Source: Lonicera japonica (taxonomy: Eukaryota > Streptophyta > Magnoliopsida > Dipsacales > Caprifoliaceae). Taken from it: DNA of 64,000 bases. The position numbers and the translations under genes are program-made. Positions 47,037 to 59,111 of the stretch are shown here, piece by piece. Every line of letters begins with the position of its first letter. Within the stretch, counting starts at the first letter, position 1. The notes beneath the pieces were generated by a model that had not been told where the DNA came from, did no database searches, and worked only from the letters and a program-made list of their open reading frames with translations. The stretch is from positions 13,060,501 through 13,124,500 of the forward strand of contig CM038469.1 of assembly GCA_021464415.1 (NCBI GenBank). The letters run 5' to 3'.

Positions 47037-48862
47037 CATCAATCAAACACAAGATCATAGGACACTACAAACCAAACGACTTTAGTATTTAACAACACCA
47101 AAAATGATTTTTGTTATTATTATAATAAGGAGAAGAAAAAAATCCGTCGGTTTGAGTTGGATCGTGCCCATCCCAACACTTAATTACATTAAAAAAAGGT
47201 GAAAATGGGGGAAATCGAAGGGAAGTTGTTCCTCCGTATTGTACTCCCAATCTTTAAACCCTGAGCTGAGAAGGATCAATAGGCTAGTGGCAGATTAGTG
47301 GAAGCGAATTTGCTTGAAACATTTAGGTTAGTACTTTCGAAAATATTACTGTGTTCTATTACTGGATCTATGATTTATGTTTCTGTATATGCTTTAAAGT
47401 TATTTGATGTTTTAATTGATCAATCTTTGTGATGGTGATTGTTCATCATGTTCTCAATAGTTTTATACTGCATCTTCTGTGGTGTCTAGGGTTTGGTTCT
47501 TTTGACTTAGCTTTTTAACTTTAATAATTGAGAATTATTTAATACAATTGAAAGGGGAATGTGTTAGTGTGCTGGACTTAACTTTTCTGGAAATTGATGT
47601 GACACCACCCAAACGAACTGTTTTAATGTACTCCTTACCTTATTTTTTATTTGATTGCTGGCACAATTATTTGTATAAAAAGTTTGTACAAAAAACTGCG
47701 TAAGTTTAGGACTACTCATTATATATTCATCACTCATGAGTTGTGGTTATGGCTTCCATGTGCTCTTTGATTCTTTTCTCTTGTGATTTATATATGTATG
47801 CCTATTTACTGTCATTGGAGATGAAAAAAGTTCTCCTCTCCCAATTATAAAAGGTTTGAGTTAGCTGGCCTCATATTTGTTTAAAGTAAAAGTATGGAAT
47901 TTGATCAAAGCCGAATTTAAGTGGGGAAGATCTTGCGAGTTCATTCATGAATCAGTACTGATACGTATTGCTAGGCCAACATATATGAACACACAGAATA
48001 TACCTGCATGGTCTTTAGTATATAAAATTTATAGTTTTGACTACCTTAACACAAAATGAGCGTGCATATGACATAATCCTCCATGTAATTATGTTTAAAT
48101 GGTAAAGGTTTTATGCAGTTGATCTTGAAACCAAAGAACTGGATTAGAAATCATGATCAGAAAGATATTTGACTAAAGTTGATAATGTTGAGAATGATTG
48201 GCTCAAACCATTGATCTCACGTGAAAAAATGGTATAACTCAACATGGGTATATAAGTTGGGGGAAGTTTCCACATAATAACGAGGCCTTTTAAGATAAAA
48301 CTCTACACCTTTGACCCAAAGGTTAGTGCCCTGGGTCCGTCCCCATGTGCTGGTGGACACAACATATAAATGTTCTTGTGCTTATTTGACTAGTTTTGAT
48401 ATTTTTCCTGCATTACATTATCTTCATCATTTCTGGTCTTTTATAAAATGGCGCCATTGATGCATGGACTATAAATACTAGAATAGCAGCACGCATGCAC
48501 TTGTAAACTTGATAAACACGTTTAAAACATGTAATACACAAAAAAAACACAAAAATAAAAATAAAAATTAGTGACACCAAAAACCTTCCCTGCGTGTAAT
48601 TTAGTATAGAAGCAGATGGAGAGAGAGGCAGTTAGATGCAAGAATTCAGTTTACTCAATAATCTATGTTTACAGCGATTTCACATGAGTGCCCTACTAAT
48701 AATTTACATAACAGTCTCATGCCGAGACATTTTAGGCTATTAAACAACTGAAATAGAAAAGGCATAAGCTCAGCCAACCTCTCGAGATACGAGATGAATT
48801 CAAATACATTATACATAACAATTGCAGCAACCTATTGTGTACATATCTATAAGTAGACATGC
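47037..48862. other. Intergenic DNA downstream of the CEP gene; possible orphan 5' exon
   Basis: At 47190-47335 a segment looks like a plant 5' exon: it includes an ATGGGGG short frame and is followed by GGTTAGTAC and T-rich, intron-like sequence. No coding exon follows that I can recognise, so this is weak. 48590-48862 would include the 3' UTR of the CEP gene. Other open frames are short. Confidence 0.3.
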
Positions 48863-49348
48863 CTATGCATTTGGCTCGGTTTTTTTGGTTTGTAAAGGAT
48901 GACCGACACCTGGGCTGTGACCAGGAACGGAGGGTGGTCGAAAGTCGTCTGTGTTTCCTGCAAGAGAACTTCCAACGGTGGAACAATTACCCAATGCCTC
49001 TGATTCAACATGTACGTTGTGTTCTTCGAATGAATGGCCCACACCGGGGCTGTTACCTGGTGTTGTAGGTCGAAAGTCATCCACATTTCCTGCTTCTAAG
49101 TTGCCAAACTCAAGAGTTCGAGTAGGTGAAGGTGGGAAAGTCTTTCTCTTTCTTGGAACAGAATAGTCTGCGTTAAGCATGTCCCCTAAGGTTTTCACTT
49201 GCTTTCCCAAATCCCTTCCTTCTTCAGTGGTATTAAAATCTTGTTTCTTCATTGATTTTAGTTGCCTTCCCTCAGTAAGTAGAATTTGATGGCATGCAAT
49301 TACTGCAAGAAGGAAAACATAGGTGTAGGTGGGTTGGAAACAGGCCAT
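48863..49348 (-). CDS. CEP: CEP (C-terminally encoded peptide) hormone precursor, two CEP domains
   Basis: Single-exon gene for a 161-residue secreted precursor. Residues 1 to about 25 (MACFQPTYTYVFLLAVIACH...) form a signal peptide; a variable, charged region follows. Domain 1 is DFRPTTPGNSPGVGH (residues 91-105), the canonical 15-residue form. Domain 2 is DFRPPSVPGHSPGVGH (135-150), one residue longer. Both are preceded by the same AGN.D spacer. In the family the peptide is excised in the apoplast, its prolines hydroxylated, and it binds CEPR-type leucine-rich-repeat receptor kinases to control root growth and systemic nitrogen-demand signalling. The frame is intact and the ATG is the first in frame with a hydrophobic leader. 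A minus-strand TATA-like GATTATAAATG lies at 49466-49476. This is the only clear host gene in the window. Confidence 0.92.
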   Translation of the reverse strand: MACFQPTYTYVFLLAVIACHQILLTEGRQLKSMKKQDFNTTEEGRDLGKQVKTLGDMLNADYSVPRKRKTFPPSPTRTLEFGNLEAGNVDDFRPTTPGNSPGVGHSFEEHNVHVESEALGNCSTVGSSLAGNTDDFRPPSVPGHSPGVGHPLQTKKTEPNA

Positions 49349-49465
49349 GAAGAAACAAAGAAAGATTGATTAGTGAATTGTTTTGTTTTTTGAATGAGAA
49401 GGTTCCAAGAAAAGCAGGCTTAGGGAGAGAAGATGAATGATGAAGGCATCTTTTGCCTCCTTTGG

Positions 49466-49476
49466 CATTTATAATC
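49466..49476 (-). promoter_or_regulatory. TATA-like box of the CEP gene
   Basis: GATTATAAATG on the minus strand, about 120 bp upstream of the CEP ATG. This would give a 5' UTR of roughly 90 nt. Position and sequence fit a plant TATA box; no transcript data here. Confidence 0.5.
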
Positions 49477-49766
49477 TTTGGAAGGGATTTGAAATGCTGA
49501 ATTTCTCACACGTACTAAAGCTGTTCAAATTGCTAATATAAAATTGAACGGTTAACATTCTTCTAGGTACCCTCTTTTGTTTGATGCATTTACTGGCATG
49601 CTTAGTAGGAGCAGGATGTAGCATACAATGAGTGGGGGCTGTAACACCCTGTTAAAGTGAATTAATATCTTTTTTTTGGTTCGCTGCGACTAATACTCCA
49701 AAATGTACAAAAGTAAAAAGTCTGACACAAATATGGCACGTGCCTACGGCAGTGTCCATATTTGTA

Positions 49767-49958
49767 GAAAGTTATTCGTGCCTAAGCCATTTATTTATAT
49801 TTCCCATGCCTACAAAACTATCCACATTATAAATGAACCTTGTGTATGGTAGTATAATTATAGAAAGTTATTGGTGCCTAAGCCATTCATTTATATTTCC
49901 CATGCCTACAAAACTATCCACGTTATAAATGAACCTTGGGTATGGCAGTATACATATG
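49767..49958. repeat. 96-bp tandem duplication upstream of the CEP gene
   Basis: GAAAGTTATT.GTGCCTAAGC opens units at 49767 and 49863. They are nearly identical through CCCATGCCTACAAAACTATCC and ATTATAAATGAACCTTG. It lies about 420-610 bp upstream of the CEP start codon. Confidence 0.85.
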
Positions 49959-49973
49959 TTTAGACTTTAAAGT

Positions 49974-50115
49974 AAGTGGTCTAATTTAGTTGGGAGAGAT
50001 ATATATCCACTCGATCCTAGGATATATCTCAGGTTTGAGTCTCACCTTGGAGTATGTATGGTGGGACTTTAGCTTTTGCAGTTAAATGTTGAGACTTACA
50101 CCTCCCTTCTTTAAA
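49974..50115 (+). mobile_element. Probable tRNA-derived SINE
   Basis: A-box-like TAATTTAGTTGGGAGAG (about 49981) and B-box-like GGTTTGAGTCTC (about 50032), a short body ending GAGACTTACACCTCCCTTC, and an A-rich tail (50111-50128). The body end resembles the SINE at 46859 (GAGACTTAGACCTCCCA). No clear target duplication. Confidence 0.6.
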
Positions 50116-50128
50116 AAAATAAATAAAT

Positions 50129-52195
50129 TATTCATACTCATTTGTAATTACCAAATAGATAGACAGATGTCTGTATATTCCTCTTTGTAATGGGACCCAC
50201 CATTAGCTTTCATATTAGAGTATCATATAGGTATATGGGTAGTGTATTAGATAAATTTGTCAAACTGAGACACTTAACGGTAACACAACACTAATTGACA
50301 CAGAATAATTAATTATTGAGTTACAGGTTGTATAAGTTTTTGGCCACTAACGATTTGATCCATTAGATACAACTATGCTAATGGGTGATTAAATCTCAAT
50401 CATACACAACACGCACTGTTACGTACAAGGGATACACACTTTAAACATGACATGAAACGGATATAACACGAATCGGATAAGAGACGATCTATAGAGAGTC
50501 GAACATATATGGGTGAAACAATTTATGACACAGAACCGATATGACGTGATGAGAGATTACCTGCTACTAGGTGGAGAGAGAGAGAGAGAGAGAGGGTGGG
50601 CAGTCAGTGGAGAAGAATCTGATAACAAAAAATAATGTGAAATAGCATTAATGGTGGGCTCTTATAGTACCATTTTGTCTCCCAAACCTCTGTAAACAAC
50701 CGCCCACCATGTTCAAATACTCAAGCTACATGGATGGACAGAAATGAGCCTACTCCGCAGGAAGATTATCTGTGCCAGTTCCACACTGGAAAACTGTCTC
50801 ATAGTTAAATGAAAGCATGAAAAGGAGAGGCCTCAAGTGAATGAAAAGTTATTTTCCAAAAAAAAAAAAGTGAATGAAAAGTTGCATGGGGCATGCAAAC
50901 AAACTATGGATGTTGCAATAGACTAACAGAAATGTTACCGTCCACTAGAAATTGGCGTTGGTATTTAAAATCCCTAAAATTAGACGTATGCAATCCAAAA
51001 ACACGAATTTAACAGGTTAGGCTAGAGGTTTAACAAACAGCTTATGCTAAATAATTTCTAACAAAACAATAGTATTTTTCCTTTTTTATAAATGTTTAGT
51101 GGACGAGCTAGGCTTCCTAAACTGGACGAAGAAAACAATAAAATATTGTCCTTTTTGGCAGTATATATTTCTATTCTTAGTTCCATGCCAAGTGGAGAGA
51201 CAAAAAGGAAGGGTGGTGGTGGGGGGCACTGAAGAGCTAATGATTTGATTAAATTAATTGGACAATAAATTACAAGGAATTTATTTTAACTGGGACCAAG
51301 AAGAGTGGTAGGTCCCAAAGGTGGATGGTGGTTTGGTATAGTAAGTTTGTATTGACTTTCTGATCTATTTGACTCCAAGAATCACCATCGGTTATTATTT
51401 ATTTTAACACAAGAATCCACTACACTATACGATAGAAGAAAGGGGAAAGGGATCCTGCTATACGTAGTTGGTGCGACTCAAATCCAGATCTCTCTTTAAT
51501 ACAGCTGGAGTGAGCTCTTTCCTTCTTTCTTAGAGTACTTTCCAAAAGAGATGTTACTATACGGAGCTGGTAAGTTGGCCCTCATGAGGGTCTCATGATT
51601 ATTAACCTTGAGAGCCTAATACAGTTGGAAAGAAAGGTACTCTCTCTTTATCAACCAAGGTTTGCTCCTTATGGGATGTATTCTGGGTGTTTAAACTCCT
51701 AAATACACAGACCATTACGAGAGAGTGCAACTTTAAAATTGTTCGAAAAATGACCACTTGGTGTGCATAAGCTATTTTAACTTCTGACTATAGTATTATT
51801 TATTTTTATAGTAAAACAATCGAGTCTATATTGAATTGTCCATGGTATTAAAATCAATCACAAATTCCAAGTCCATATATGGTCAACATTATTTATGATA
51901 CCATTTTAGTAAATATTCACACCTTCCATCATTTTTTTCAAATAGCCATTAACAAAATGTTAAATAGTATTAATACATTCCTGATTTCGTTATAGAACTT
52001 TCCCTTTTTCCATAGCTCGTAAAACAAATTAATACAAGTTACTAACTAGCTAGTCAGCCTAAGAAATTCAACAAATTTAATTTAGTAAAAAAGGGTTTGA
52101 AGAATCTCAGTAGTGACAAGTCATTGTAATGGTTCGGGTCAAATGGCCTAAGTGCGATTTGTAGCATAATTAAGACTAAGACTACAATTAACCAC
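50129..52195. other. Intergenic DNA
   Basis: No gene recognised. Contains (GA)n at about 50573-50595 and a purine-rich GGGTGGTGGTGGGG near 51212. Otherwise AT-rich. Confidence 0.5.
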
Positions 52196-52285
52196 TAGGA
52201 CCAGCTAGAACTCAGCTCGCTCCCGATTAGCCGGAGGTTTCAAGTTCGATTTTCACTCCGACATGGATGTACTCAAAACAAACTA
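52196..52285 (+). mobile_element. Possible SINE fragment
   Basis: An A-box-like CAGCTAGAACTCAGCTCG and a B-box-like AGTTCGATTTTCACTCC (about 52240) lie at tRNA-like spacing. No tail or duplication is clear. Low-confidence call. Confidence 0.35.
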
Positions 52286-52544
52286 AGAGTACAATTAATA
52301 ATTTTTAATAGGGGTTGGAATTGGTATGCTAAAAATTGAAAACCAATCCGAATTTTTTTTGTTTTAATTTGGTTTTCACATTTAAAATACAGAAAATCGG
52401 AATAACGAAATTGATAATACCGACTTTCTTTGGGTTGCTTTTGGTTTTTGTATTTCAAAAACCAAACTATCAAAAACAGCAAACCGAAAATACCAAAACT
52501 TAATATACCAAAAATACCAAACCAACAAAACATAAAATAAGGAT

Positions 52545-53996
52545 TGTTGACCTAGAATGTCTTAATCTTATTTTGATAATAACAATAATTTAATCATGTG
52601 TAATTTAACATCTTCTTGATTTAAGATTATAGATTTCTTACTTGAAAAATCAAGAATAGCATGATTGCTCAAAGGAAGCATGTCAAGGATCATATGGAAA
52701 AGCCTCAAGAGAAGAATCAAGTTGAAGAAACTATTCAAAGCATTCAAAGACTCACATATTCGGTAATTGAGTGTATGGTTAGGATTGATGTAAAGTTTCT
52801 TCATTGATTGATTATATAGCTCATACATATTGATATATCATTCTTAGATTGATCAAAATCAGTTTGAATCAAAAATCATTTCAAAACATCATTCTTGCAA
52901 AAACCGGTTTTGAAATAAATTGATATTAAATTCAAATGATCATATTTTGAGTTTTCCCAAAAATAGGTGTCTTAGGAACTTATTTTTGAAGTCCCCAAAG
53001 CATTAGAATTAATTTTGGAGCTTATATGCAAAAGTGCAAAAATTGGGATTTTGGCCTTTTGGCCTGATGGACAGCAGAGTCCATTAGTCGACTGATGGCT
53101 TGTGCTCAGTCGACTGAGGCTCAGTCAGTTGACTAAGGAGCTTTACTCAGTCGACTGATGGCCCAGAATATAGCCGTTGGATTTCTGATTTTTAACCATT
53201 TTTGGTACCAAACTTCTACCAAACCTCACAAACGGCTATATCACTTTTGAGACTATAAATATGACTTCCAAGACTCATTTTAAACAACTTGAATCACTCT
53301 TATACTCTATACTTCATCTATCTTCATTATTCAAATATTCAAGAAATTGTTTTTGATCAATCATCTTTTATTTGAGCTATATCATATTTATCATTCAAGA
53401 TAACTCTAGTGTGAGCTTAAATTGTATTCTACAAACACTTGAGAGAGTTATTGTAAATTGGTGTGAATCACCAAACTTTTATATTCAAATTGTGAGAGGT
53501 AAATCTCATTGGAAAAACAAGAAGATAAATTCTTGTTTAGATATTGTGAGAGGTAAATCTCACAAGGTTAGCAAGAGAGAGATTCTTGTGTGAATATTGT
53601 GGTCAAGCAATATTTGTAAAGAGTGTAGTGAGACAACAACACTTGTAGTGGTTTTATCTTCACCCGGAAGAAGATTGGAATTAGTGGAAATTCTCGGGGA
53701 ACTAACCGAGCGCGGACTATGGTTTGGTAAACCAAAACCGTGTGGACAAAAAGCCTTGGACTTCAAATCGGTTCAATCTTTCTAACTCAATCTCTTTATT
53801 ATTGATTGTTTTGTTATTGCTTGAGATTGCTTAATTATTTTCTCTTGTGCTTGATTGTTTATTTGCTTACATTCCTTGATAATTTGTTTTGTAAATTTGT
53901 TTTACTTAAACATTGTTAGAAAAGTTTTAAATTCCGCATTAAGTTTTAAAAACCCTATTCACCCCCCCCCCCTCTAGGGTTGTTTTCCGACCAACA
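52545..53996 (+). mobile_element. Copia-like LTR, copy 2, no target duplication
   Basis: 1,452 bp, TGTTGACCTAG...CCGACCAACA, closely similar to 43019-44574. Flanks AGGAT and GTAAC do not match. AGTCGACT-type motifs lie at 53086, 53108, 53127 and 53149, with the same spacing as in copy 1. Without a duplication it may derive from recombination between two elements, or its flanks have been rearranged. Confidence 0.8.
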
Positions 53997-54700
53997 GTAA
54001 CATGGAAAATGGGACACGGGGCATTACAATGCCAATATGATCATTCCACTTAATACGGAGAAGACACCTGTACTAAGAAAGTGCAAGGTGTGACACTTAT
54101 AACGTATAGAAGTTAGTTATAGATAAAGTGCAACCTTCACATGGAAAGTACTAGTTTGATAAACAAGTTATACCCTTTATAGTCATTTTACTGTTAACCT
54201 AATGAGCATTTGTACCTTACTTTTATACATTTAAATAAAAGGGGATAGCTCACTTAGAAAGGACTTCAGTTCTAACATCATTCAACTACCAACTTTTCTG
54301 AGAGAAAAGACCCTATGTACTCATCTGAATTAAGCCATTAAAGCTTAGTAGACAACACCATCACACACTAAGGGAGGAAGTACTGCTGGATTGAGAATAA
54401 CAGCCACCGGAGGAACCTACCCCACAAACAAAAATCCTTTTCTTCATTACTGCAAATTTACTCTTTGTTACCATTAGTACGATTGGATCTGATTGTTATC
54501 TCTATCGAATTTGGTCAGTTTGGTCTCTGTTAAGCTCGATTAGATTTTCTACCACCCATAATTGGCGCCGTTTGTGGGAATCGGCGACAAAAAGCTCTGT
54601 TGTATTTCTTCTTACTTTTATTATGATGATGATGATGCATTGATCTATCATAATAATGAATAACCGAATATTCTTGAACAAACAATCTAACTTGATAAAC
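53997..54700 (+). other. Remnant of a plus-strand element: LTR end, primer site, leader
   Basis: TTGGCGCCGTTTGTGGGAA at about 54562-54580 is a primer-binding-site sequence seen in many plant Ty3/gypsy elements just inside the 5' LTR, here in plus orientation. The preceding sequence (to about 54560) would be the LTR 3' end and the following 100 bp the leader. The pol remnant immediately to the right is on the minus strand, so the two do not belong to one intact element. Confidence 0.5.
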
Positions 54701-55290
54701 TAGACCTCTGCCGAGTTTAAACAAAAATTGTAATTTATTGTTATGTGTGCCGTGAGGATTGCCTCTGTCCATAGAGAGGTCTTAAAATCTTTTGTGGGGT
54801 TAATCCGCCAGACATAATATCATGAAAAAGTTTCCTTTGCAAAATGGAAGGTCTTAAGTTAGATTTACTTCAAATCATAAAGTTTTTGGCTAGTTTTACT
54901 ACCTTTCCGAGCAAGTTCTTATTTAAAATTTAAGTTTCATTTTAAACGGCTGCCTTGGCTGTGCAAGGTCTTATTAATTTGCCTTTATCAAAGAAAGGTC
55001 TTGTTTTAATCTGCTCCCTCGATTGCTCGAGGTTTTATTAATTTGCCTTTGTAGAAAAAAGGTCTTGTTTTAATCAGCTGCCTCGATCGCTCGAGGTCTT
55101 ATTAATTTGCCTTTGTCGAAGAAAGGTCTTGTTTTAATTCATTGCCTTGCCAAGCAAGGTCTTATATAGGCGCCTTCCATAAAGGAGGTCTTATTTCAAA
55201 AATTTACCTTTAATAGAGTAATGTCTTCGTTCCATGGATTGCCTTGCCGAGCAAGGTCTTATGTAAATTCAAATTTGCCTTTAAAATTTA
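54700..55290 (-). repeat. Tandem repeats of a minus-strand Tat-type element
   Basis: Units such as TTGCCTTGCCGAGCAAGGTC and TTTGCCTTTGTCGAAGAAAG, alternating with GGTCTTGTTTTAATC.GCTGC. Read on the minus strand they have the form AAGACCTT...AAGGCAA, like the AAGCCCTC...GAGGCAA units of elements A and D. They follow integrase, as expected for Tat-type 3' regions. Confidence 0.75.
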
Positions 55291-55489
55291 AAGGTATAAA
55301 AGAAATCAGAATGGTTGAACCCAAGATAAACACTTGCTTCATTAACTGGAACAAACTAGCAGAAAATTGTTCATTCTCAAATTTACATTCAATGGAAATA
55401 ATTCCTCAAATTAGCTATATTTCAGGGATTCGGCACTGGTTGGCTGCTCATGTCTTGTAAATGATAGGATCATGTCCCACTGGCCAAGG

Positions 55490-56500
55490 TGACCATGTAA
55501 GGACCTTCCCAATTATACCCAAGTTTTTCATGATTGGGTTTGATCGCCGTGCCTAGTACTTTTCTCAAGACTAACTCTCAAACTTTAAATTCTCTAGGCT
55601 TTGTATGAACTTTGTATTGCTTTTTCAAAGTGTTGATAATTCGCCAAGTGGATTGTGGCAGCTTCTCTTCTAGACTCGGCAAAATCCAATGCCTCTTTCA
55701 TAGCTTCATCATTATTTCGAGCTTCGACTTGTGTCGTCCTCAAAGTGGGTAAACCGATTTCCAAGGGAATGATTGCTTCAGTTCCATAAGTGAGGGAATA
55801 AGGAGTGTCGCCAGTTGATCGGCGATGTGTTGTGCGAAAAGCCCAAAGCAATGCATGGAGCTCTTGCACCCACCTTCCCTTTCTTTCTTTTAACCTATAT
55901 TCGGGCCTTCCAGAATAACCTTATTTGATGTCTTAGTTAACCCATTGCCTTAAGGATAGGAGACACTAGAAATGTGTTGCCTAATCCCAAAAGAATTGCA
56001 GAATTCTTCGATCGTCGAATTTTTAAATTGTGTGCCATTGTCGAACACCAATACCCTTGGAATGTCAAATCTGGTAACGATGTTCTTCCACAAGAAAGTC
56101 TTAACATTGGATTCAGTGATACTCGCCAATGGAACTACTTGGTGAAATAATCTCTGCCAACTAGGAGATATTTATTGTTGCCTACTCCCTGAGGAAAAAG
56201 GCCCATGATGTCTAGCCCCCACATCGCGAACGATCAAGGACTGATAATTGGGTGGAGGGCACTGGCATGTTAATGAATCATAGTGGCATGTTTATGGCAC
56301 TTGTCACATTTTTTAACGTATTCTAGAACATCGTTTTACATGAATAATCACCAATATCCCAACGACATGGCTCTATGGGCTAATGACCGGCCGCCTGTGT
56401 GACTACCGCAACTTCCTTCATGTAATTTATAGAAAACATTATGCACCAATCTTGGGAGGACACATCTGAGGTATGGCCCCGAAAAAGACCTTTTATACAG
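55490..56500 (-). pseudogene. Integrase remnant of a minus-strand Tat-lineage element
   Basis: The zinc finger region includes HEGSCGSHTGGRSLAH (about 56385-56430). The core includes MWGLDIMGP (about 56215) and PRVLVFDNGTQFKN (about 56035). The third core segment reads YP(stop)GNGLTKTSNK near 55940, where the family has Gln-Gly-Asn-Gly-Gln-Ala-Glu, so the catalytic Glu is lost. WAFRTTHRRSTGDTPYSLTY and YGTEAIIPLEIG (about 55760-55840) and a C-terminal segment follow. Stops and frameshifts throughout. Confidence 0.85.
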
Positions 56501-57160
56501 CTTTTGCTCCGGCGATAACCAGTACCTGCTTGCTTGGGCACGAATCCGATAAGACTCGCTACTATCTTCTGGCAATGACCCATCTTTCAAGTAGTTGATA
56601 ATCGGCTCCATCCAACTAATACCCAAAGCAACTTCGATATTGCACACAATATGTTCTCCCTTAGATTCTATACTCAGACTCGGGAGAAATTCCACCTCAA
56701 TATCTCTTCTCAATTCTGAATCCACGGAAGAAGCCAAAATTGCTAAGGCGTCTGCATGTGAATTTTTGGTTCTTAGAAACCTCTCAATATACGCCAAGTT
56801 GAATTCTTTCATTAGTTTTTGTGCCAACTTCATGTAAGCTGCCATCCGTTTATTATTCGTTGCATACTCATCAATCAGCTGATTGGCGACCAACTGGGAG
56901 TCGCAATGAATTATCAAGTCCCAAATTCCAAGCTGATTTGCCTTTTTCATCCCTAAAATCAACGCTTCATACTCGTCTTCGTTGTTACTTGCTCCGAAAC
57001 CTAGCCAAATTGTTTACTCAATGATTTCACCCTTAAGAGTTTTGAACACGGTGCCCACACCGAAGCCACCGGCTGTTGATGATCCGTCAATACACAATAA
57101 CCAATAAGCTAGATTTTTTGCTAGTAAGGGCTATGTGATTTGTTCGATTTGCCCAGAGTC
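56348..57160 (-). pseudogene. Second (archaeal-type) RNase H of the minus-strand Tat element
   Basis: LCIDGSST (about 57090), NNEDEYEALILGMKKAN (about 56960), IIHCDSQLVANQL (about 56900) and NSHADALAILASS (about 56740) give the D-E-D-D set. The long open part spans 56962-56348 and runs into the integrase finger. This domain assigns the element to the Tat lineage. Stops near 57015 and 57130. Confidence 0.85.
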
Positions 57161-58390
57161 AATCATATCAACATCATCATATGTCTGCCCCCAGCTGGGA
57201 CATGTAACTGGTTGCCTGTATCAGCTTCAGTGTTTCCTGTGAACTCAGCAATAAACTCGATAAGGACTTGCCCTTTAACAACCGTTCTTGGAGCATATTC
57301 AATGTAAAATCTGTCTAACTCAACAGACCATTTCTCCATTCTACTAGATAGGTCAGCCTTTCTGAGGGCTGCCTTGATTAAGCTGTTAGTAATCACTTTG
57401 ATGTGGTGGGCATCAAAATAATGCCTCAGCTTCCTGAACGCTGTGATTAGTGCTAGTACAAGTTTTTGTAAAGGCAATTAATTCAATTCTGGCCCTATCA
57501 AACATTTATTAGTAAAATACACAGGTTTCTAATTATTTTCGTGCTCTATGATTAGGGCTAAACTTACTGCCTGATCAGAGGAAACCAAATACATATAAAG
57601 TTGTTCATGGGGTTCGGGGATAGATATCATGGGTGGGCTACTTAAGTATTGTTTCAGCTCATTCAGAGCTTGATCACATTCTGGGCTCTACACAAATTCT
57701 TTTGTTCTTTTTAGTACTTTAAACAATGGCACACATTCCGGGCTCCAAGATTGCTTGGACCTTTTTTGGATTTGCCTCAGTTCCCCGATTGTTTACCATA
57801 AACCCAACAAATTTACCCGAGCTGACGCCGAAGGTACATTTGGCAACATTCAATTTCATTTTGTGGTGCCTGAGGATTTCGAACGTTTTTACCAAATCTC
57901 GGACGTGATCGGCTACAAGCTTGCTTTTTACTAGCATATCGACTACATATACTTCCATTGATTTCCCGATTTCTTCCCTGAACATTTTCGTTACCAGACG
58001 CTGATAAGTGGCCCCTGTATTTTTCAATCCAAACGGCTTGACTTTATAGCAATACAACCACATGGTGGTGATGAAGGCTGTGCACTCCTAGTCTGGGCCA
58101 AACAAAAGGATCTGGTGGTACCCCGAATAGGCATAAAAAAACTCAATCTCTAATGACTAACTGCTGAGTCATCCGACTGATCGATTCTGGGTAACGGAAA
58201 AATATCCTTCGGACAAGCTTTATTTAGGTCTGTGAAGTCGATACAAACCCTTCACTTGCCGTTCTTCTTTCTAACTACAACCGGATTTGATATCCATTCT
58301 AGAAACTTGGTTTCCCTTATGACACTGGCCTTTTGCAATTTTTGAACTTCTAGTTCCACCGCCATTGCCTTTTTAGGCGCTATATCTTGA
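57160..58390 (-). pseudogene. RT and RNase H remnant of the minus-strand Tat element
   Basis: RT segments include DLNKACPKDIFPLPRID (about 58210), VKPFGLKNTGATYQR (about 58010-58050) and the active site YVVDMLVKSK (about 57945), where the family has YVDD, so a catalytic Asp is substituted. KFVGFMVNNRGTEANP follows. The first RNase H ends with MEKWSVELDRFYIEYAPRT (about 57300). Homology stops near 58390; gag and protease are absent. Confidence 0.85.
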
Positions 58391-58694
58391 TAATGGGTAG
58401 AACGTAGAACTCGTTAACCCTTATTTTGTAGTGTTCATGTCCTACTATTATGGTCACGTAATTATGTTTTATGTGATTGGATCCCACGATGGTTTTATTT
58501 GTGGTTACTTTAATGTGAGTGATTCATGGTTGTAATCGTAAATTTAATTTAGATCAGTTATGTGAACTCCTTAAACAAAGGCATATGATCTGTAACGACC
58601 CGGTCCCACCTCAGTACGATATTGTCCGCTTTGGGTAGCGTCCAGCCGAGCTTCAGCCCCGGAACGTCTACCCTCACAACTTTGTTTTTGGGAG

Positions 58695-58780
58695 CTCACG
58701 ACCAACTTCCCAGGGGGTCACCCATCCTGGGATTGCTCTGGTCCAAGCACGCTTAACTTCGGAGTTCTCATGGGATCCGA
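58695..58780 (-). promoter_or_regulatory. 5S-rRNA-like Pol III promoter block in Cassandra 3' LTR
   Basis: The minus strand reads GGATCCCATGAGAACTCCGA, then AGTTAAGCGTGCTTGG, then AGGATGGGTGACC and CTGGGAAGT. These match plant 5S rRNA from about position 40 to 110, covering the internal control region. In the family this drives Pol III transcription of the element. It is not a 5S gene: the 5' part is missing and the flanks are LTR. Confidence 0.85.
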
Positions 58781-59111
58781 AGCCAGTGAGCCTCCCAAAA
58801 GGCCTCGTACTTGATTAGCGACCATATCTTACTTATATGGGTCTCCAAGGATCCCCCATCTTCCGATGTGGGATATGCCCCCTTTGAGCTACATTTCCTC
58901 CACCCAAGGGAGTACTCCATCACTCGCAGGGCGTCACATCTTTCCCCCAAGGGAATCAACGTCCTCGTCGATACATTGTACTATGTGGGGTCTGCTCTGA
59001 TACCATTTGTAATGACCCGGTCCAACCTCAGTACGATATTGTCCGCTTTGGGTAACGTCCAGCCGGGCTTCAGCCTCGGAACGTCTACCCTCACGGCTTT
59101 GTTTTTGGGAG

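Noticed and set aside
48859..49166. Plus-strand ORFs over the CEP locus
   Set aside because: They are shadows of the minus-strand CEP frame, which has a signal peptide and two CEP domains.
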